A stretch of 64,000 nucleotides of DNA from Ignavibacteriales bacterium (GTDB lineage Bacteria > Bacteroidota > Ignavibacteria > Ignavibacteriales > Ignavibacteriaceae). The notes beneath the pieces were generated by a model, which saw nothing but the letters and a program-made list of their open reading frames with translations, was not told the origin of the DNA and made no database searches. The stretch spans positions 3,823,448-3,887,447 of the forward strand of contig CP054182.1 in the NCBI GenBank assembly GCA_015709675.1, given 5' to 3'. Below, in pieces: positions 8,115 through 17,042 of the stretch (positions are counted from its first letter, which is position 1; every line of letters begins with the position of its first letter). Both the position numbers and the translations under genes were made by a program.

Positions 8115-9470
8115 TTACACTGCCTCCGAACGAACCGGAGTTATCCGCTTATCTACCATTCTCACATAATCTCCAAAAAGCGTGGCAGAGGTGCCTTTTT
8201 TAATTTTAACTTCTACATAATCCCCTTCCCCTATATCATCAATACGGGGAATGATTACCACTTTATTGGAATCTGTCCTGCCGGCAAGGAATTCATCTGA
8301 CTTTCTGCTTGCCCCCTCAATCAGAAGCACTTCATGCCTGCCGAGCATTGATTCGTTTATTTCGGCGGAAATTCTCTGCTGCAATGAAATGATTTCCTGC
8401 AGGCGTTTGGATTTTACTTCCTCAGCAACATCATCTTCCATACGGTAAGCTTTTGTGCCTTCACGGGGAGAATACTTAAACATATACGCACCGTCATAAC
8501 GGACTTTGCTCATCACATCAAGAGTGGCAAGATGGTCTTCCCAGGTCTCCGTCGGGAAACCGGATATAATATCTGTTGAAAAGCTCACCCCGGGAATAAT
8601 CCTGCGGGCTTTCTCCATCAGTTCAAGATAATGCTCAACCGTATACGTCCTGTTCATAAGTTCAAGAATACGGTTTGAACCTGACTGCACTGGCAGATGT
8701 ATATATTTGCAGAGATTTTCATGCGCCGCAATCGTATATAACAGTTTATCTGACATATCCTGAGGATGCGAGGTGGTAAAACGGACACGGATTTTTCTAT
8801 CAACCTCCGCCACCGCAGCGAGCAGATCGGCAAAATCATAATCACCGTCAGCATAGGAATTCACATTCTGGCCAAGCAGAGTTACTTCCCTGAATCCTCG
8901 TTCAGAAAGCATCCGGACTTCAGTCACAATCGAGGAAAGGCTTCTGCTTCTTTCACGTCCGCGAGTGAAGGGAACCACGCAGAAGGTGCAAAATTTATCA
9001 CAGCCGCGCATCACGGAAATAAACGCGCTCAGACCGTCTTCGCGGTAAGGTATAATATCGTCGTAGGTTTCGGTTTTTGAAAGTTTTACCCCGATGCCCT
9101 TTTCACCTGCAAGAGCCAGCCCGATAAACTCCGGAATTCGTCTGTATTCATCCGGCCCTACCACCAGGTCAACAACTTTTTTTTCTTCAAGCAGGTCTTT
9201 GCGGAGACGTTCAGCCATACAGCCGAGAACACCCACCACCAGCCCCGGTTTTCCCTGTTTCAGCGTTTTCATATTGCCCAGACGTCCGTAAATACGTTCT
9301 TCGGCATTTTCGCGTATTGAGCAGGTGTTCATCAGTACCACATCAGCTTCCTGAAGAGTTGGTGAGACTGTGTAGCCATTTTCCCTGAGGATACCAAGGA
9401 CAACCTCGGTATCGGCAAAATTCATCTGGCAGCCATAAGTTTCAATAAATACGCTGTTCTTTTTTTCCAT
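8115..9470 (-). CDS. miaB: tRNA-2-methylthio-N6-isopentenyladenosine synthase
   Basis: A 451-residue radical-SAM methylthiotransferase that adds a methylthio group to N6-isopentenyladenosine-37 in tRNAs reading UNN codons. The N-terminal MTTase domain has its three iron-sulfur cysteines (ETYGCQMNFADTE, MNTCSIRENAEER, VLGCMAERL). The radical-SAM motif C-x3-C-x2-C is in RGCDKFCTFCVVPFTRGRERSR, and a C-terminal TRAM domain follows (LAGRTDSNKVVIIP to ATLFGDYVRM). The FCVVPFTRGRERSR run distinguishes MiaB from MtaB and RimO. ATG start. First of the coupled run miaB, SPOR, MBL, sigma-54 activator, lptE. Confidence 0.96.
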   Translation of the reverse strand: MEKKNSVFIETYGCQMNFADTEVVLGILRENGYTVSPTLQEADVVLMNTCSIRENAEERIYGRLGNMKTLKQGKPGLVVGVLGCMAERLRKDLLEEKKVVDLVVGPDEYRRIPEFIGLALAGEKGIGVKLSKTETYDDIIPYREDGLSAFISVMRGCDKFCTFCVVPFTRGRERSRSLSSIVTEVRMLSERGFREVTLLGQNVNSYADGDYDFADLLAAVAEVDRKIRVRFTTSHPQDMSDKLLYTIAAHENLCKYIHLPVQSGSNRILELMNRTYTVEHYLELMEKARRIIPGVSFSTDIISGFPTETWEDHLATLDVMSKVRYDGAYMFKYSPREGTKAYRMEDDVAEEVKSKRLQEIISLQQRISAEINESMLGRHEVLLIEGASRKSDEFLAGRTDSNKVVIIPRIDDIGEGDYVEVKIKKGTSATLFGDYVRMVDKRITPVRSEAV

Positions 9471-9545
9471 TCAGTTCCGGAATTTTTTCAGTGTTTTAGT
9501 GTAAAAGGAATAAAAATATGAAGAGGAGCAGCAGGACGGGAAATC

Positions 9546-9707
9546 CTATAGCTCCTGATTGGAGAGAAAATATAAAACCACATTAACGAGTATCAGGGCA
9601 AGAATACCGAATACCGTCATAGCGGTACGCTCTCTCCTTTTTCTGTCCTGATGTATCTCCCCGCCTAATTCAAGCTCATCATCATCAGATTTAAAATATC
9701 CGAACAT
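9546..9707 (-). CDS. Small single-pass membrane protein of unknown function
   Basis: A 53-residue protein. The acidic N-terminus (MFGYFKSDDDELELGGEI) is followed by a basic patch (HQDRKRRERT) and one membrane helix (AMTVFGILALILVNVVLYFL). I chose the ATG at 9707 because AGGA lies 5 bp upstream; a longer reading would need a TTG at 9734. The charge pattern predicts the N-terminus in the cytoplasm. No family recognised. It sits 75 bp upstream of miaB in the same orientation and may share its transcript. Confidence 0.65.
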   Translation of the reverse strand: MFGYFKSDDDELELGGEIHQDRKRRERTAMTVFGILALILVNVVLYFLSNQEL

Positions 9708-9778
9708 TACATCCTGGTCATTGGTTATTAACAATTATAATACAGCTCCTGTAAGAATACAGGGTTGAATCACGTTTA

Positions 9779-9786
9779 CAAAATTA
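9779..9786 (-). promoter_or_regulatory. Possible Bacteroidetes-type -7 element
   Basis: On the minus strand this reads TAATTTTG, matching the Bacteroidetes -7 consensus TAnnTTTG. It lies about 70 bp before the small membrane protein gene. No well-spaced -33 TTTG is present, so support is weak. Confidence 0.25.
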
Positions 9787-9804
9787 GGCAATTTTCTGAC
9801 AAAA

Positions 9805-9859
9805 ATGAACACCTTAGGATTGCCCATGTGTGAAAGAACACATGAGAATTGGTGTTCAT
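9805..9859. repeat. Nested inverted repeat
   Basis: Outer arms ATGAACACC (9805-9813) and GGTGTTCAT (9851-9859) enclose inner arms CATGTGT (9825-9831) and ACACATG (9838-9844) around a 6-nt loop. The whole can fold into one interrupted cruciform or RNA hairpin. It lies 11 bp after the RNA-methyltransferase gene and before the small membrane protein gene. There is no T-tract, so it is not a typical terminator. Confidence 0.7.
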
Positions 9860-9869
9860 GGTCATTTAG

Positions 9870-11312
9870 TTATTCCTGCCCAAAAATAATTTTTTGAGTT
9901 CTCAAAGTGCGGGGAAACCGGCTTTTAAGCCCCTGAGGGGTGATTGTTGCCGTGCCGATCACCGTACCATCATATTTGACGGCTACCTGCCCTTTTTGTG
10001 CTGAATCAATTTTTATGGTGCCTCCTGCCATATATTCCTTAAGGTCTCTCAAATCAGTGATTTCATACAGGTGACTGGTAATGGCACCGTTGAATACCTG
10101 GGCTGCAATTGACGAGAGAATGAAATTTCCATATTTATCGGCCGAGCCTAGTTTTAATCCAGCACGGCTGAACCAGGCCTCCGGATGAAAGTCGAAGCTC
10201 CGGTGAATGAACTGATACTCCCCTGACTTCACATAATACGTGTACTCATTAAGCACATCGGGCGTGATTCCAAAGTAACGGTGCAGATATTCCAGATCTT
10301 TCTGAAACTTCTTATAGCCGCCTGTTTTATACTGTTCATGATGATGTCTGCCCCCTTCAGAATCACCCGTAATTTCATCTTCCTTTATAAGCTTTGCAAC
10401 AAAGAACCCTTCCGAGTTCACTTCCCAGGGAATAAGGCGGCGCGTATTATGCAGTTCCTGATTATCACCGAGAACCATTCCCGCTTCAGACTTCAGAGGA
10501 ATCTCAACTGGAACTAGTTTAAAAGGAAACTTTCTGAGAAACTGTTCAAGTACCTGCTCATTTTCTTCAACGGTAAGAGTGCAGGTTGAATAAACCAGTT
10601 CACCCCTCTGCCTGAGCATTTTTGCGGCCGAGACCAGGAGACGGTACTGAATTTCCGCCAGGTTTTTTACCGAATCCGTAGTCCACCATTTATTAATCTC
10701 TCCCTTCTTCTGAAGAACCCCGAGACCGCTGCAGGGGACATCAACTAAAATTTTATCAAACCAGGAGTGAAATATCTTTGAAAGCATTTCTCCCTTGCCA
10801 TGCATCACGGCTGCATTCATCACATTCATCCTTTCGGTATTAAAGGCGAGTGACTTTACCCGTTCTGCCGCGATATCATTGGCAATCAGGGTACCGCGGT
10901 TATTCATGAGTGCTGCCAGCTGTGTGGTTTTTGAACCGGGTGCAGCGCAAAGATCAAGCACTTTATCCTCCTCAGAAGGATTAAGCACCAGCGGCGGAAT
11001 CATGGAAGAAAGTGACTGTATATAATAATACCCGAGGATGTGTTCAATCGTTTTGCCTGCCAGCCCTTCCGGGTCATCTATCTTCAGACAGAGAGGAATA
11101 AGCGGATGAACTTCAGATGAAATGGCATACTGATTCTGCAGTCGTTCCTTAAGACCCTCAGGAGTTATCCGTGCGGGATTGACCCGTATATATTCAGCGG
11201 GCTCCTGCATCAGAAATGCATCATAGCGTTCAGTCCATGATCTTCCGAACGCGCCGTCAAAATAGCCGCGCATCTGATCGCTGAAAGGAGTATAATTGCG
11301 GTTGGTTATCAT
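9870..11312 (-). CDS. RsmB/RsmF (NOP2/Sun)-family RNA cytosine-C5 methyltransferase
   Basis: A 480-residue SAM-dependent m5C methyltransferase. The N-terminal domain (residues ~1-100) precedes the catalytic core with motif I DLCAAPGSKTTQLA, motif IV DVPCSGLG (contains the PC cysteine) and motif VI YSTCTLTVEENE (contains the TC nucleophile). The C-terminal ~150 residues (from about FGITPDVLNEYTYYVKSG to the end) look like the RsmF/YebU-type PUA-like RNA-binding tail. The size and tail point to the RsmF type (16S rRNA) rather than RsmB, which has an N-terminal NusB domain that is missing here. Position modified cannot be read from the sequence. Confidence 0.88.
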   Translation of the reverse strand: MITNRNYTPFSDQMRGYFDGAFGRSWTERYDAFLMQEPAEYIRVNPARITPEGLKERLQNQYAISSEVHPLIPLCLKIDDPEGLAGKTIEHILGYYYIQSLSSMIPPLVLNPSEEDKVLDLCAAPGSKTTQLAALMNNRGTLIANDIAAERVKSLAFNTERMNVMNAAVMHGKGEMLSKIFHSWFDKILVDVPCSGLGVLQKKGEINKWWTTDSVKNLAEIQYRLLVSAAKMLRQRGELVYSTCTLTVEENEQVLEQFLRKFPFKLVPVEIPLKSEAGMVLGDNQELHNTRRLIPWEVNSEGFFVAKLIKEDEITGDSEGGRHHHEQYKTGGYKKFQKDLEYLHRYFGITPDVLNEYTYYVKSGEYQFIHRSFDFHPEAWFSRAGLKLGSADKYGNFILSSIAAQVFNGAITSHLYEITDLRDLKEYMAGGTIKIDSAQKGQVAVKYDGTVIGTATITPQGLKSRFPRTLRTQKIIFGQE

Positions 11313-11345
11313 TAGTAAAAATCTATTCAGCTGCAGAAAGAATCA

Positions 11346-12473
11346 TCAGCGGCCAAGCACCTTTTCATAATAGGCCTCATACTGGGGTATGATGATATCT
11401 TTTCTGAACTTGTCATGAGCCCGTTTCCGCGCTTTATCAGAAAACATCTTATATTTCTTGTCGTTTGTCAGCAGGTCAAGCGTATATCTTGCCATCCGGT
11501 CTATATCGCCGATTTCTGCTATATATCCCGTCTCATTATGACGCACCAGTTCAGGCAGCCCTCCCACACTTGAACTGATGACCGGCACACCGCAGGACAT
11601 TGCCTCAAGCGCCGCAAGACCAAAACTTTCTGACTGTGATGGAATCAGGAATAGATCGGCACAGTTTAGTATCTCAACAAGACCTTCCTGCTTTCCGAGA
11701 AAGACCACTTTGTTGCTTACATTCAGTTCGCGGGCAAGCCGTTCACATTCAGAGCGGTCGGGACCGTCACCCACCAGCACCAGCTTCACTGGTATTTTGT
11801 CTTCGATTTCCTTCAGCATTCTGATGGTATCCGTTACCCGTTTCACCGCGCGAAAGTTCGAAGTATGTAAAAGAAGTTTTTCACCATTCGGAGCCAGTTT
11901 CTGCTTCAGGCAGGAATCACTTTGCGGTTTAAATACCTCAGTATCAATGAAGTTTGGTATAACTTCTATTTCTTTATTGATTTCATAATTAGTGATCGTT
12001 TTTTCTTTCAGAAATCTTGATACCGCTGTAACGCCGTCGCTTTTCTCAATGCTGAACTTTACCAGATGGATAAACGAGGGTTCAAGTCCCACAAGCGTGA
12101 TATCGGTGCCGTGCAGTGTGGTAATAATCTTTACATCATGATGCGGGGCAAGAATCTCCTTGGCAAGATGCGCGCTTGTGGCGTGGGGTATTGCATAATG
12201 AACATGCAGCAGGTCAAGGTTTTCAAACTTTGCTACTTCAACCATTTTGCTGGTCAGAGCGAGACTATACAGTGGAAATTCAAACAGAGGATAATTTCCC
12301 ATTTCCACTTCATGAAAGAAGATATTGCTTACAAAATGATGCGAGAGTCTGAAAGGCATTGCATAGCTGATAAAATGGATTTCATGCCCCTTTTCTGCCA
12401 GGCTTTTGCCCAGTTCTGTTGCCACAACTCCGCTCCCGCCATACGTGGGGTAACAGGTAATTCCTATTTTCAT
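11346..12473 (-). CDS. bshA: N-acetyl-alpha-D-glucosaminyl L-malate synthase
   Basis: A 375-residue GT4-family glycosyltransferase catalysing the first step of bacillithiol synthesis: UDP-GlcNAc plus L-malate to GlcNAc-malate. BshA hallmarks are MKIGITCYPTYGGSGVVATE at the N-terminus, HEIHFISYAMPFRL, LHVHYAIPHA, TTLHGTDITLVG, and the donor-site SFGLAALEAMSCGVPVISS. Length is normal for BshA. The other bacillithiol genes (bshB, bshC) are not in the window. Located 17 bp after the M28 peptidase and 33 bp before the methyltransferase, in the same orientation. Presence implies that the organism uses bacillithiol as a low-molecular-weight thiol, as known for Bacteroidota and relatives. Confidence 0.93.
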   Translation of the reverse strand: MKIGITCYPTYGGSGVVATELGKSLAEKGHEIHFISYAMPFRLSHHFVSNIFFHEVEMGNYPLFEFPLYSLALTSKMVEVAKFENLDLLHVHYAIPHATSAHLAKEILAPHHDVKIITTLHGTDITLVGLEPSFIHLVKFSIEKSDGVTAVSRFLKEKTITNYEINKEIEVIPNFIDTEVFKPQSDSCLKQKLAPNGEKLLLHTSNFRAVKRVTDTIRMLKEIEDKIPVKLVLVGDGPDRSECERLARELNVSNKVVFLGKQEGLVEILNCADLFLIPSQSESFGLAALEAMSCGVPVISSSVGGLPELVRHNETGYIAEIGDIDRMARYTLDLLTNDKKYKMFSDKARKRAHDKFRKDIIIPQYEAYYEKVLGR

Positions 12474-12490
12474 AGTATTATATTCTTTCT

Positions 12491-14011
12491 TTAATCCGGC
12501 CGTTCATCAGGTGTCAGGCGCTTATCAAGGTTAGCCAGACGGATACTCAGATGATACATCAGTTCCGAAACTTTTCTGATCTTTTCAAAATTAATCTTCT
12601 CTATATCATCGGTCGGCTTATGATAGTCTTCCAGCATATAATCATAAAAGAAGACAACCGGGATTCCTTTTCTTGCGTAATGGTAATGATCGCTCCGTTC
12701 ATATATACGATTGGGATCATCCGGCTCATCAAATTTATAATTAAACGCAAACTTAACGGTTTTTTTGTTAACTTCCTCAACGATTGCCTTGAGCTCAGAG
12801 GAAATCTTGTCCGAGCCAACCGAATAAATGGAATCCTGATGCTCGCGTCCGACCATATCAATATTAATCTGCGCGATAATCTTATCCATCCTGCCAAAAT
12901 TATCACTCAGATAACTCGCTCCGAGCAGCCCCTTTTCCTCAGCTCCGTGAAGAACAACCAGCACCGAACGTTTGATGTTTTTTGCGCTTACCAGAGCCCG
13001 CGCGGCCTCAAGAACGGCAACAATACCGGACCCGTCATCGTCCGCGCCGTTATATACCTGTCCGCGGTCAATACCCACATGGTCATAATGGGCGCCAAGC
13101 GCGACAAATTCTTCCTTCAGCACCGGATCACTCCCCTCAACATAGCCAATAATATTTGTAGTATATCCTGCTTCCTGCTTTGCCATAATATCAAGCGTAC
13201 CGCTGACACCGAGCACAAAGGCGGAGAGTTTCTCGCCTGCCTCTTTTTTCTGTATATACTCCGCATAAGAAAGGGGTGATCCTGAAAGAAGTTTTTTCAG
13301 CCCCTCCTCTTTCATCAGAAACACTCCGCGTCCCGGATTGCGGGTGGAAGCCTTTGAGGGAAGAGAGATGGCAGGTTTTGAAAGGGATGACCATTCCTCC
13401 TCGATACTCTTGTCACCGGTAAAAATGATTCCGGCCGCGCCTTTGCCATAAGCAGTAAAAAGTTTCGCTCCTGAGTATTCTTCTTCAACGGCGGGATCAT
13501 TTTCCGGATTCAGAGCTTTTGGCACCCCTGAGGCGATAATCACCAGTTTGCCACGTACATCAAGCCCTTCATAGTCATTCCATCCCTGCTCAGGCACTTC
13601 AAGACCGTAGCCGGCAAAAATTACCGAATAGTTCAGAACGGTATCAGAACGGTACTTGCTCCAGCTTACTATTTCCTCACCAAACCGTACAACCTTTTTT
13701 ACTTCTCCGACCCCCATATCGAGAGTAAATGTTGATTTATCACTTATTTTTGTCAGGGTGAGTTCCACCGGCATCCTGTAATCAGGATACTCCGGCAACG
13801 GTTTGACCCCTGATTTTTTTAATTCAGAGATAATAAACAACTGGGAAAGGCGGTCACCTCTGGTGGCTGCTTCCCGCCCCTCGAACTCATCAGAGGCCAG
13901 AACTTCCAGGTTTGCCCTGAGATTGGTGATGCTGATCAGCCCTTTTTCCTGTGTATGCAGAATCAGGAAAGGAAGGATCAGCAGTAGTATCAGATTGGAA
14001 CGTATTTTCAT
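12491..14011 (-). CDS. Exported M28-family zinc aminopeptidase with PA domain
   Basis: A 506-residue protein with a signal peptide (MKIRSNLILLLILPFLILHTQ). A PA (protease-associated) insert lies at about residues 130-230 (VIIASGVPKALNPE to AYGKGAAGIIFTG). The M28 domain keeps all expected zinc and catalytic residues: GAHYDHVG (His), NGADDDGSG (bridging Asp), HGAEEKGLLGA (catalytic and ligand Glu), INIDMVGRE (Asp) and DYMLEDYHKPTDD (His). So it should be an active aminopeptidase acting in the periplasm or outside. It is the first gene of the long minus-strand run and faces a divergent pfkB-like gene. Confidence 0.9.
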   Translation of the reverse strand: MKIRSNLILLLILPFLILHTQEKGLISITNLRANLEVLASDEFEGREAATRGDRLSQLFIISELKKSGVKPLPEYPDYRMPVELTLTKISDKSTFTLDMGVGEVKKVVRFGEEIVSWSKYRSDTVLNYSVIFAGYGLEVPEQGWNDYEGLDVRGKLVIIASGVPKALNPENDPAVEEEYSGAKLFTAYGKGAAGIIFTGDKSIEEEWSSLSKPAISLPSKASTRNPGRGVFLMKEEGLKKLLSGSPLSYAEYIQKKEAGEKLSAFVLGVSGTLDIMAKQEAGYTTNIIGYVEGSDPVLKEEFVALGAHYDHVGIDRGQVYNGADDDGSGIVAVLEAARALVSAKNIKRSVLVVLHGAEEKGLLGASYLSDNFGRMDKIIAQINIDMVGREHQDSIYSVGSDKISSELKAIVEEVNKKTVKFAFNYKFDEPDDPNRIYERSDHYHYARKGIPVVFFYDYMLEDYHKPTDDIEKINFEKIRKVSELMYHLSIRLANLDKRLTPDERPD

Positions 14012-14278
14012 ATTTTTAATGAATTATTAATAGACTACTACTAAAACTGTAAATTTAGATGCATTGTTCAAATCCACCGGCAGGGATTCAAAAAAAATTA
14101 CCACCCGGCCCGGCATGCCGGATAACCGGGGAGGAATAATCGCTCTCTTTGATTTATTTACTGCGTGTAACTTTGATAACAAATATAGATATTCGATTCG
14201 TAGAATTCTCGAAAATATCCGTAAAGGCATTAATTTGATGACAAAACGCAGGATTGGTTTTCATGGGGAACAGGCCGG

Positions 14279-15133
14279 ATGAGGTTATTTCTGATTGGTC
14301 ATTCGGTCGTTGACCAGATTATCCATAAGGACGGCACCCGGCAGAATGAGATTAAACCGGGAGGACTCTGGCATTCCGTTAATGGAATACTCCCCCTCCT
14401 CGGGGAGGAAGATCAGATATTCCCCGTAACCATGGTTTCGGATGAGACCATGCAGGTTTATGGCAGGAATTACCAATCCGTCAGCCAGGAGTATTTCACC
14501 TGGAGGGAAAAAGTCCCTAAAGTAACCCTCACTCTGCTCAATGACAAGGAACGGCTCGAGGACTACTCAAATCTGCAGGAATCGCTCTCAATTGACTCAA
14601 TCCCCTTCGAGACGGCAGATGGCATCCTTCTGAATATGATTACCGGATTTGACATCAGCCGGCAGGATCTTGCCCTGCTCAGAAGCAAAACATCCTGCCT
14701 TATATATATGGATATCCACTCCCTGGCACGGGGAGTCGCGGATGGTTACAGCCGCCCTCTCCGGAAAATTGACCACGCGGAGGAATGGCTCGCACTCGCT
14801 GACGTGATTCAGTGTAACGAGGCAGAATCGGGCATGCTCTTTGACGAGGCAGATGAGCAAAAACTGGCATCTCGGGTTCTTTCATGCGGACCGGAGGTCT
14901 TAATTATTACAAAGGGAAGCACCGGAGCCAGAGCCTACTTCAAACACCGCTCAGAAACCGCATCGGTATTTATCAGTGCAGAGCAGGTTGCTGTTTTCAC
15001 AGAAGTCGGATGCGGTGATGTATTCGGATCGGCTTTTTTCTTTCATTTCGCAAAAACCGGGAATGTGACGCGCAGTCTTAAAAATGCCGTGAAACATTCC
15101 GGTGAATTCGTTAAAACCGGCTTCGGCTTATGA
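14279..15133 (+). CDS. PfkB-family carbohydrate/nucleoside kinase
   Basis: A 284-residue sugar kinase-like protein. The C-terminal signature is EVGCGDVFGSAFFF, where the catalytic base of the GxGD motif is Asp247. An ADP/ATP-binding ITKGSTGARAYF segment lies upstream (~residues 216-228). The N-terminal part is short (LIGHSVVDQIIHKDG), closer to the adenosine kinase/fructokinase type with a reduced lid. Substrate cannot be assigned. The ATG at 14279 has a GGAACAGG-like site upstream. First gene of a plus-strand run with a membrane protein, an RmlD-like reductase, a GH13 enzyme and an ArsC-like protein. Confidence 0.8.
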   Translation: MRLFLIGHSVVDQIIHKDGTRQNEIKPGGLWHSVNGILPLLGEEDQIFPVTMVSDETMQVYGRNYQSVSQEYFTWREKVPKVTLTLLNDKERLEDYSNLQESLSIDSIPFETADGILLNMITGFDISRQDLALLRSKTSCLIYMDIHSLARGVADGYSRPLRKIDHAEEWLALADVIQCNEAESGMLFDEADEQKLASRVLSCGPEVLIITKGSTGARAYFKHRSETASVFISAEQVAVFTEVGCGDVFGSAFFFHFAKTGNVTRSLKNAVKHSGEFVKTGFGL

Positions 15134-15217
15134 TGCTTCCGGGCTTTCTCATTATTTTTGTGCTGCAGGTTTTTAACAACAAACGTTAACCGGTATTCCG
15201 CGAGGTTCATAATCAAA

Positions 15218-16099
15218 ATGAAACATAAGACTGTCATTACCACTCTCTCCATTCTAATTGCCCTCTTTTCCATCATTGCGGCTTCAACCGGAATATTCAG
15301 TGATAAAGGGACCGGCCCCTTTCTGCATGAAACCGTACGGGGGGATACCGTCCTGATTTACGGAAAAGGGCTCTACGCCCACATGTCAGCCGATGTTGCT
15401 GTTCAGGGAATAGCACAGGATTATATTACTCTGTTCCTGGGTGTACCTCTCCTGCTTTTCGGACTCGCAAGAGCAAGGAACAACTCACTGAGAGGAACCA
15501 TTCTGCAGACCGGCACAGTATTCTATTTCCTCCTTACGTATCTCTTTTACCTTGCAATGGCAATGTATAACGCAATGTTCCCGGTTTATATACTGCTCCT
15601 TGCCTCATCATTGTTTTGCCTGCTGCTGCTTCTTATTCCATTTGATACAGACCGGTTCAGAGAGAGTATAAAATCTGAGGCAGTCTATAAACAGGCCGGA
15701 ATCTTCCTGATTATTAATGCAGGGATGATTTCACTGCTCTGGCTGAGCGTTATCATTCCGCCGGTTCTTGAAGGGACAATTATCCCTAAACAGGTGCAGC
15801 ATTACACCACACTAATTGTGCAGGGGTTTGATCTGGCAATTTTCCTCCCGCTGGCATTTGTCTCCGGATGGATGGCAGTAAAAAAGCAGATCTATGGTTA
15901 CCTGTTCACAACCGTATATATGATATTTCTTTCCATCCTGATGCTTGCACTGGTATCAAAAATCCTGTTTATGGCTGCAGAAGGAGCAAGCGTCATTCCG
16001 GTTATTTTCATCATGCCACCTATTGCCGGCATTGCCATCTACTTTAGCTGGCGTCTGCTGGGGAATCTCCATAAAGAGAAAACTCCGGAAGAAGCCTGA
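15218..16099 (+). CDS. Polytopic membrane protein of unknown function
   Basis: A 293-residue protein starting at ATG 15218; an upstream TTG would add 20 polar residues and is unlikely. About eight hydrophobic segments: the N-terminal ~8-28, then around LFLGVPLLLFGLA, FYFLLTYLFYLAMAMY, FPVYILLLASSLFCLLLLLI, IFLIINAGMISLLWLSVII, FDLAIFLPLAFVSGW, VYMIFLSILMLALVS and VIFIMPPIAGIAIYF. A ~60-residue non-membrane loop follows the first helix (GTGPFLHETVRGDTVLIYGKG). I do not recognise a family. The 84 bp before it contain no clear promoter, and it is probably co-transcribed with the kinase and the RmlD-like gene. Confidence 0.75.
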   Translation: MKHKTVITTLSILIALFSIIAASTGIFSDKGTGPFLHETVRGDTVLIYGKGLYAHMSADVAVQGIAQDYITLFLGVPLLLFGLARARNNSLRGTILQTGTVFYFLLTYLFYLAMAMYNAMFPVYILLLASSLFCLLLLLIPFDTDRFRESIKSEAVYKQAGIFLIINAGMISLLWLSVIIPPVLEGTIIPKQVQHYTTLIVQGFDLAIFLPLAFVSGWMAVKKQIYGYLFTTVYMIFLSILMLALVSKILFMAAEGASVIPVIFIMPPIAGIAIYFSWRLLGNLHKEKTPEEA

Positions 16100-16129
16100 A
16101 ATAAAACTCCGGAATCAGTATCTTTGGAA

Positions 16130-17041
16130 ATGGATCAAATTGTTTTTAAGACCCGGATACTGATATTCGGTGCGAACGGCTCACTCGGGCGCAGGTGTGC
16201 CGAGGTCTTTCAGGCCCGGCCTGATATTGAGCTGCTTTTATGTTCAGCAAACGACCGCGGGTTGTTCCCCTTCGGGCAGTTCGTTCAGGCAGATGCCACA
16301 AAGCCGGAGGAAGTGAAGAAAATTGTGGCGTCTTTCAGGCCAGACCTCATAATTAACGCCTCGGCGTTTACCAATGTGGATTTGTGTGAATCAGAGAGAC
16401 AAAATGCCTGGCTGGTAAATGTCCGTCTGGTGGAAAACATAGCCGATGCAGCCAGAGTATTCGACAGTTACGTTATTCATATTTCAACGGATTATGTATT
16501 CGACGGAGTGAGGGGCCCCTACTATGAAACTGATAAAACCAACCCGGTTTCTTATTATGGCCGTACCAAACTTGCCAGTGAAAACGCCTTACGGATCAGC
16601 GGAGTGCCTCATACAATACTGAGAACAAACGTCCTGTACGGATTATTTCCGGGGGGTAAACTTGATTTTGTGCGCTGGGTGGTTAACTCCGTCCGCAAGG
16701 GGGAAACTATCAGAATCGTTACGGATCAGATTAATAATCCAACTTTTGTGGATGACCTTGTTTTTGCGATTGAGCAGGTATTTACCTTCCGCAGGCAGGG
16801 AATTTATCATACCGGGGGAATGGATTTCCTGAGCCGGTATGATTTCACTCTCCGGATCGCGGAGATATTTAATCTTGATACTTCATATATAAAGGCCATC
16901 AAAACCGAAGATCTGAATCAGCCGGCAAGGCGTCCCCTGAAATCAGGTTTATATACCATTAAAGCACAGTCGGAGTTCAGCTACCGGCCACACACGCTCG
17001 ATGACTCTCTTCATCTGATGAAAAAAATTCTGGAGCAGTAA
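16130..17041 (+). CDS. RmlD-like NAD(P)-dependent sugar-nucleotide reductase (extended SDR)
   Basis: A 303-residue short-chain dehydrogenase of the dTDP-4-dehydrorhamnose reductase type. The nucleotide-binding motif is FGANGSLGRR (near residue 15), with INASAFTNVDLCE, then HISTDYVFDG, the catalytic SYYGRTK (YxxxK) and the TNVLYG segment. RmlD reduces dTDP-4-keto-6-deoxy-L-mannose to dTDP-rhamnose; without rmlA, rmlB or rmlC nearby the exact substrate is uncertain. The ATG at 16130 is preferred over a TTG 6 bp upstream. Only 1 bp separates its stop from the GH13 start. Confidence 0.82.
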   Translation: MDQIVFKTRILIFGANGSLGRRCAEVFQARPDIELLLCSANDRGLFPFGQFVQADATKPEEVKKIVASFRPDLIINASAFTNVDLCESERQNAWLVNVRLVENIADAARVFDSYVIHISTDYVFDGVRGPYYETDKTNPVSYYGRTKLASENALRISGVPHTILRTNVLYGLFPGGKLDFVRWVVNSVRKGETIRIVTDQINNPTFVDDLVFAIEQVFTFRRQGIYHTGGMDFLSRYDFTLRIAEIFNLDTSYIKAIKTEDLNQPARRPLKSGLYTIKAQSEFSYRPHTLDDSLHLMKKILEQ

Positions 17042-17042
17042 T

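Noticed and set aside
14168-14175. TAACTTTG as a Bacteroidetes-type promoter for the PfkB gene
   Set aside because: It matches the -7 consensus but the TTTG upstream is spaced 16 bp, not about 19-21, and it would leave a ~100-bp leader.
14064-14282. Possible 72-codon gene ending in a 4-bp overlap with the PfkB gene
   Set aside because: It starts at TTG, has no clear ribosome-binding site and no recognisable protein features. The overlap with the PfkB ATG may be chance.
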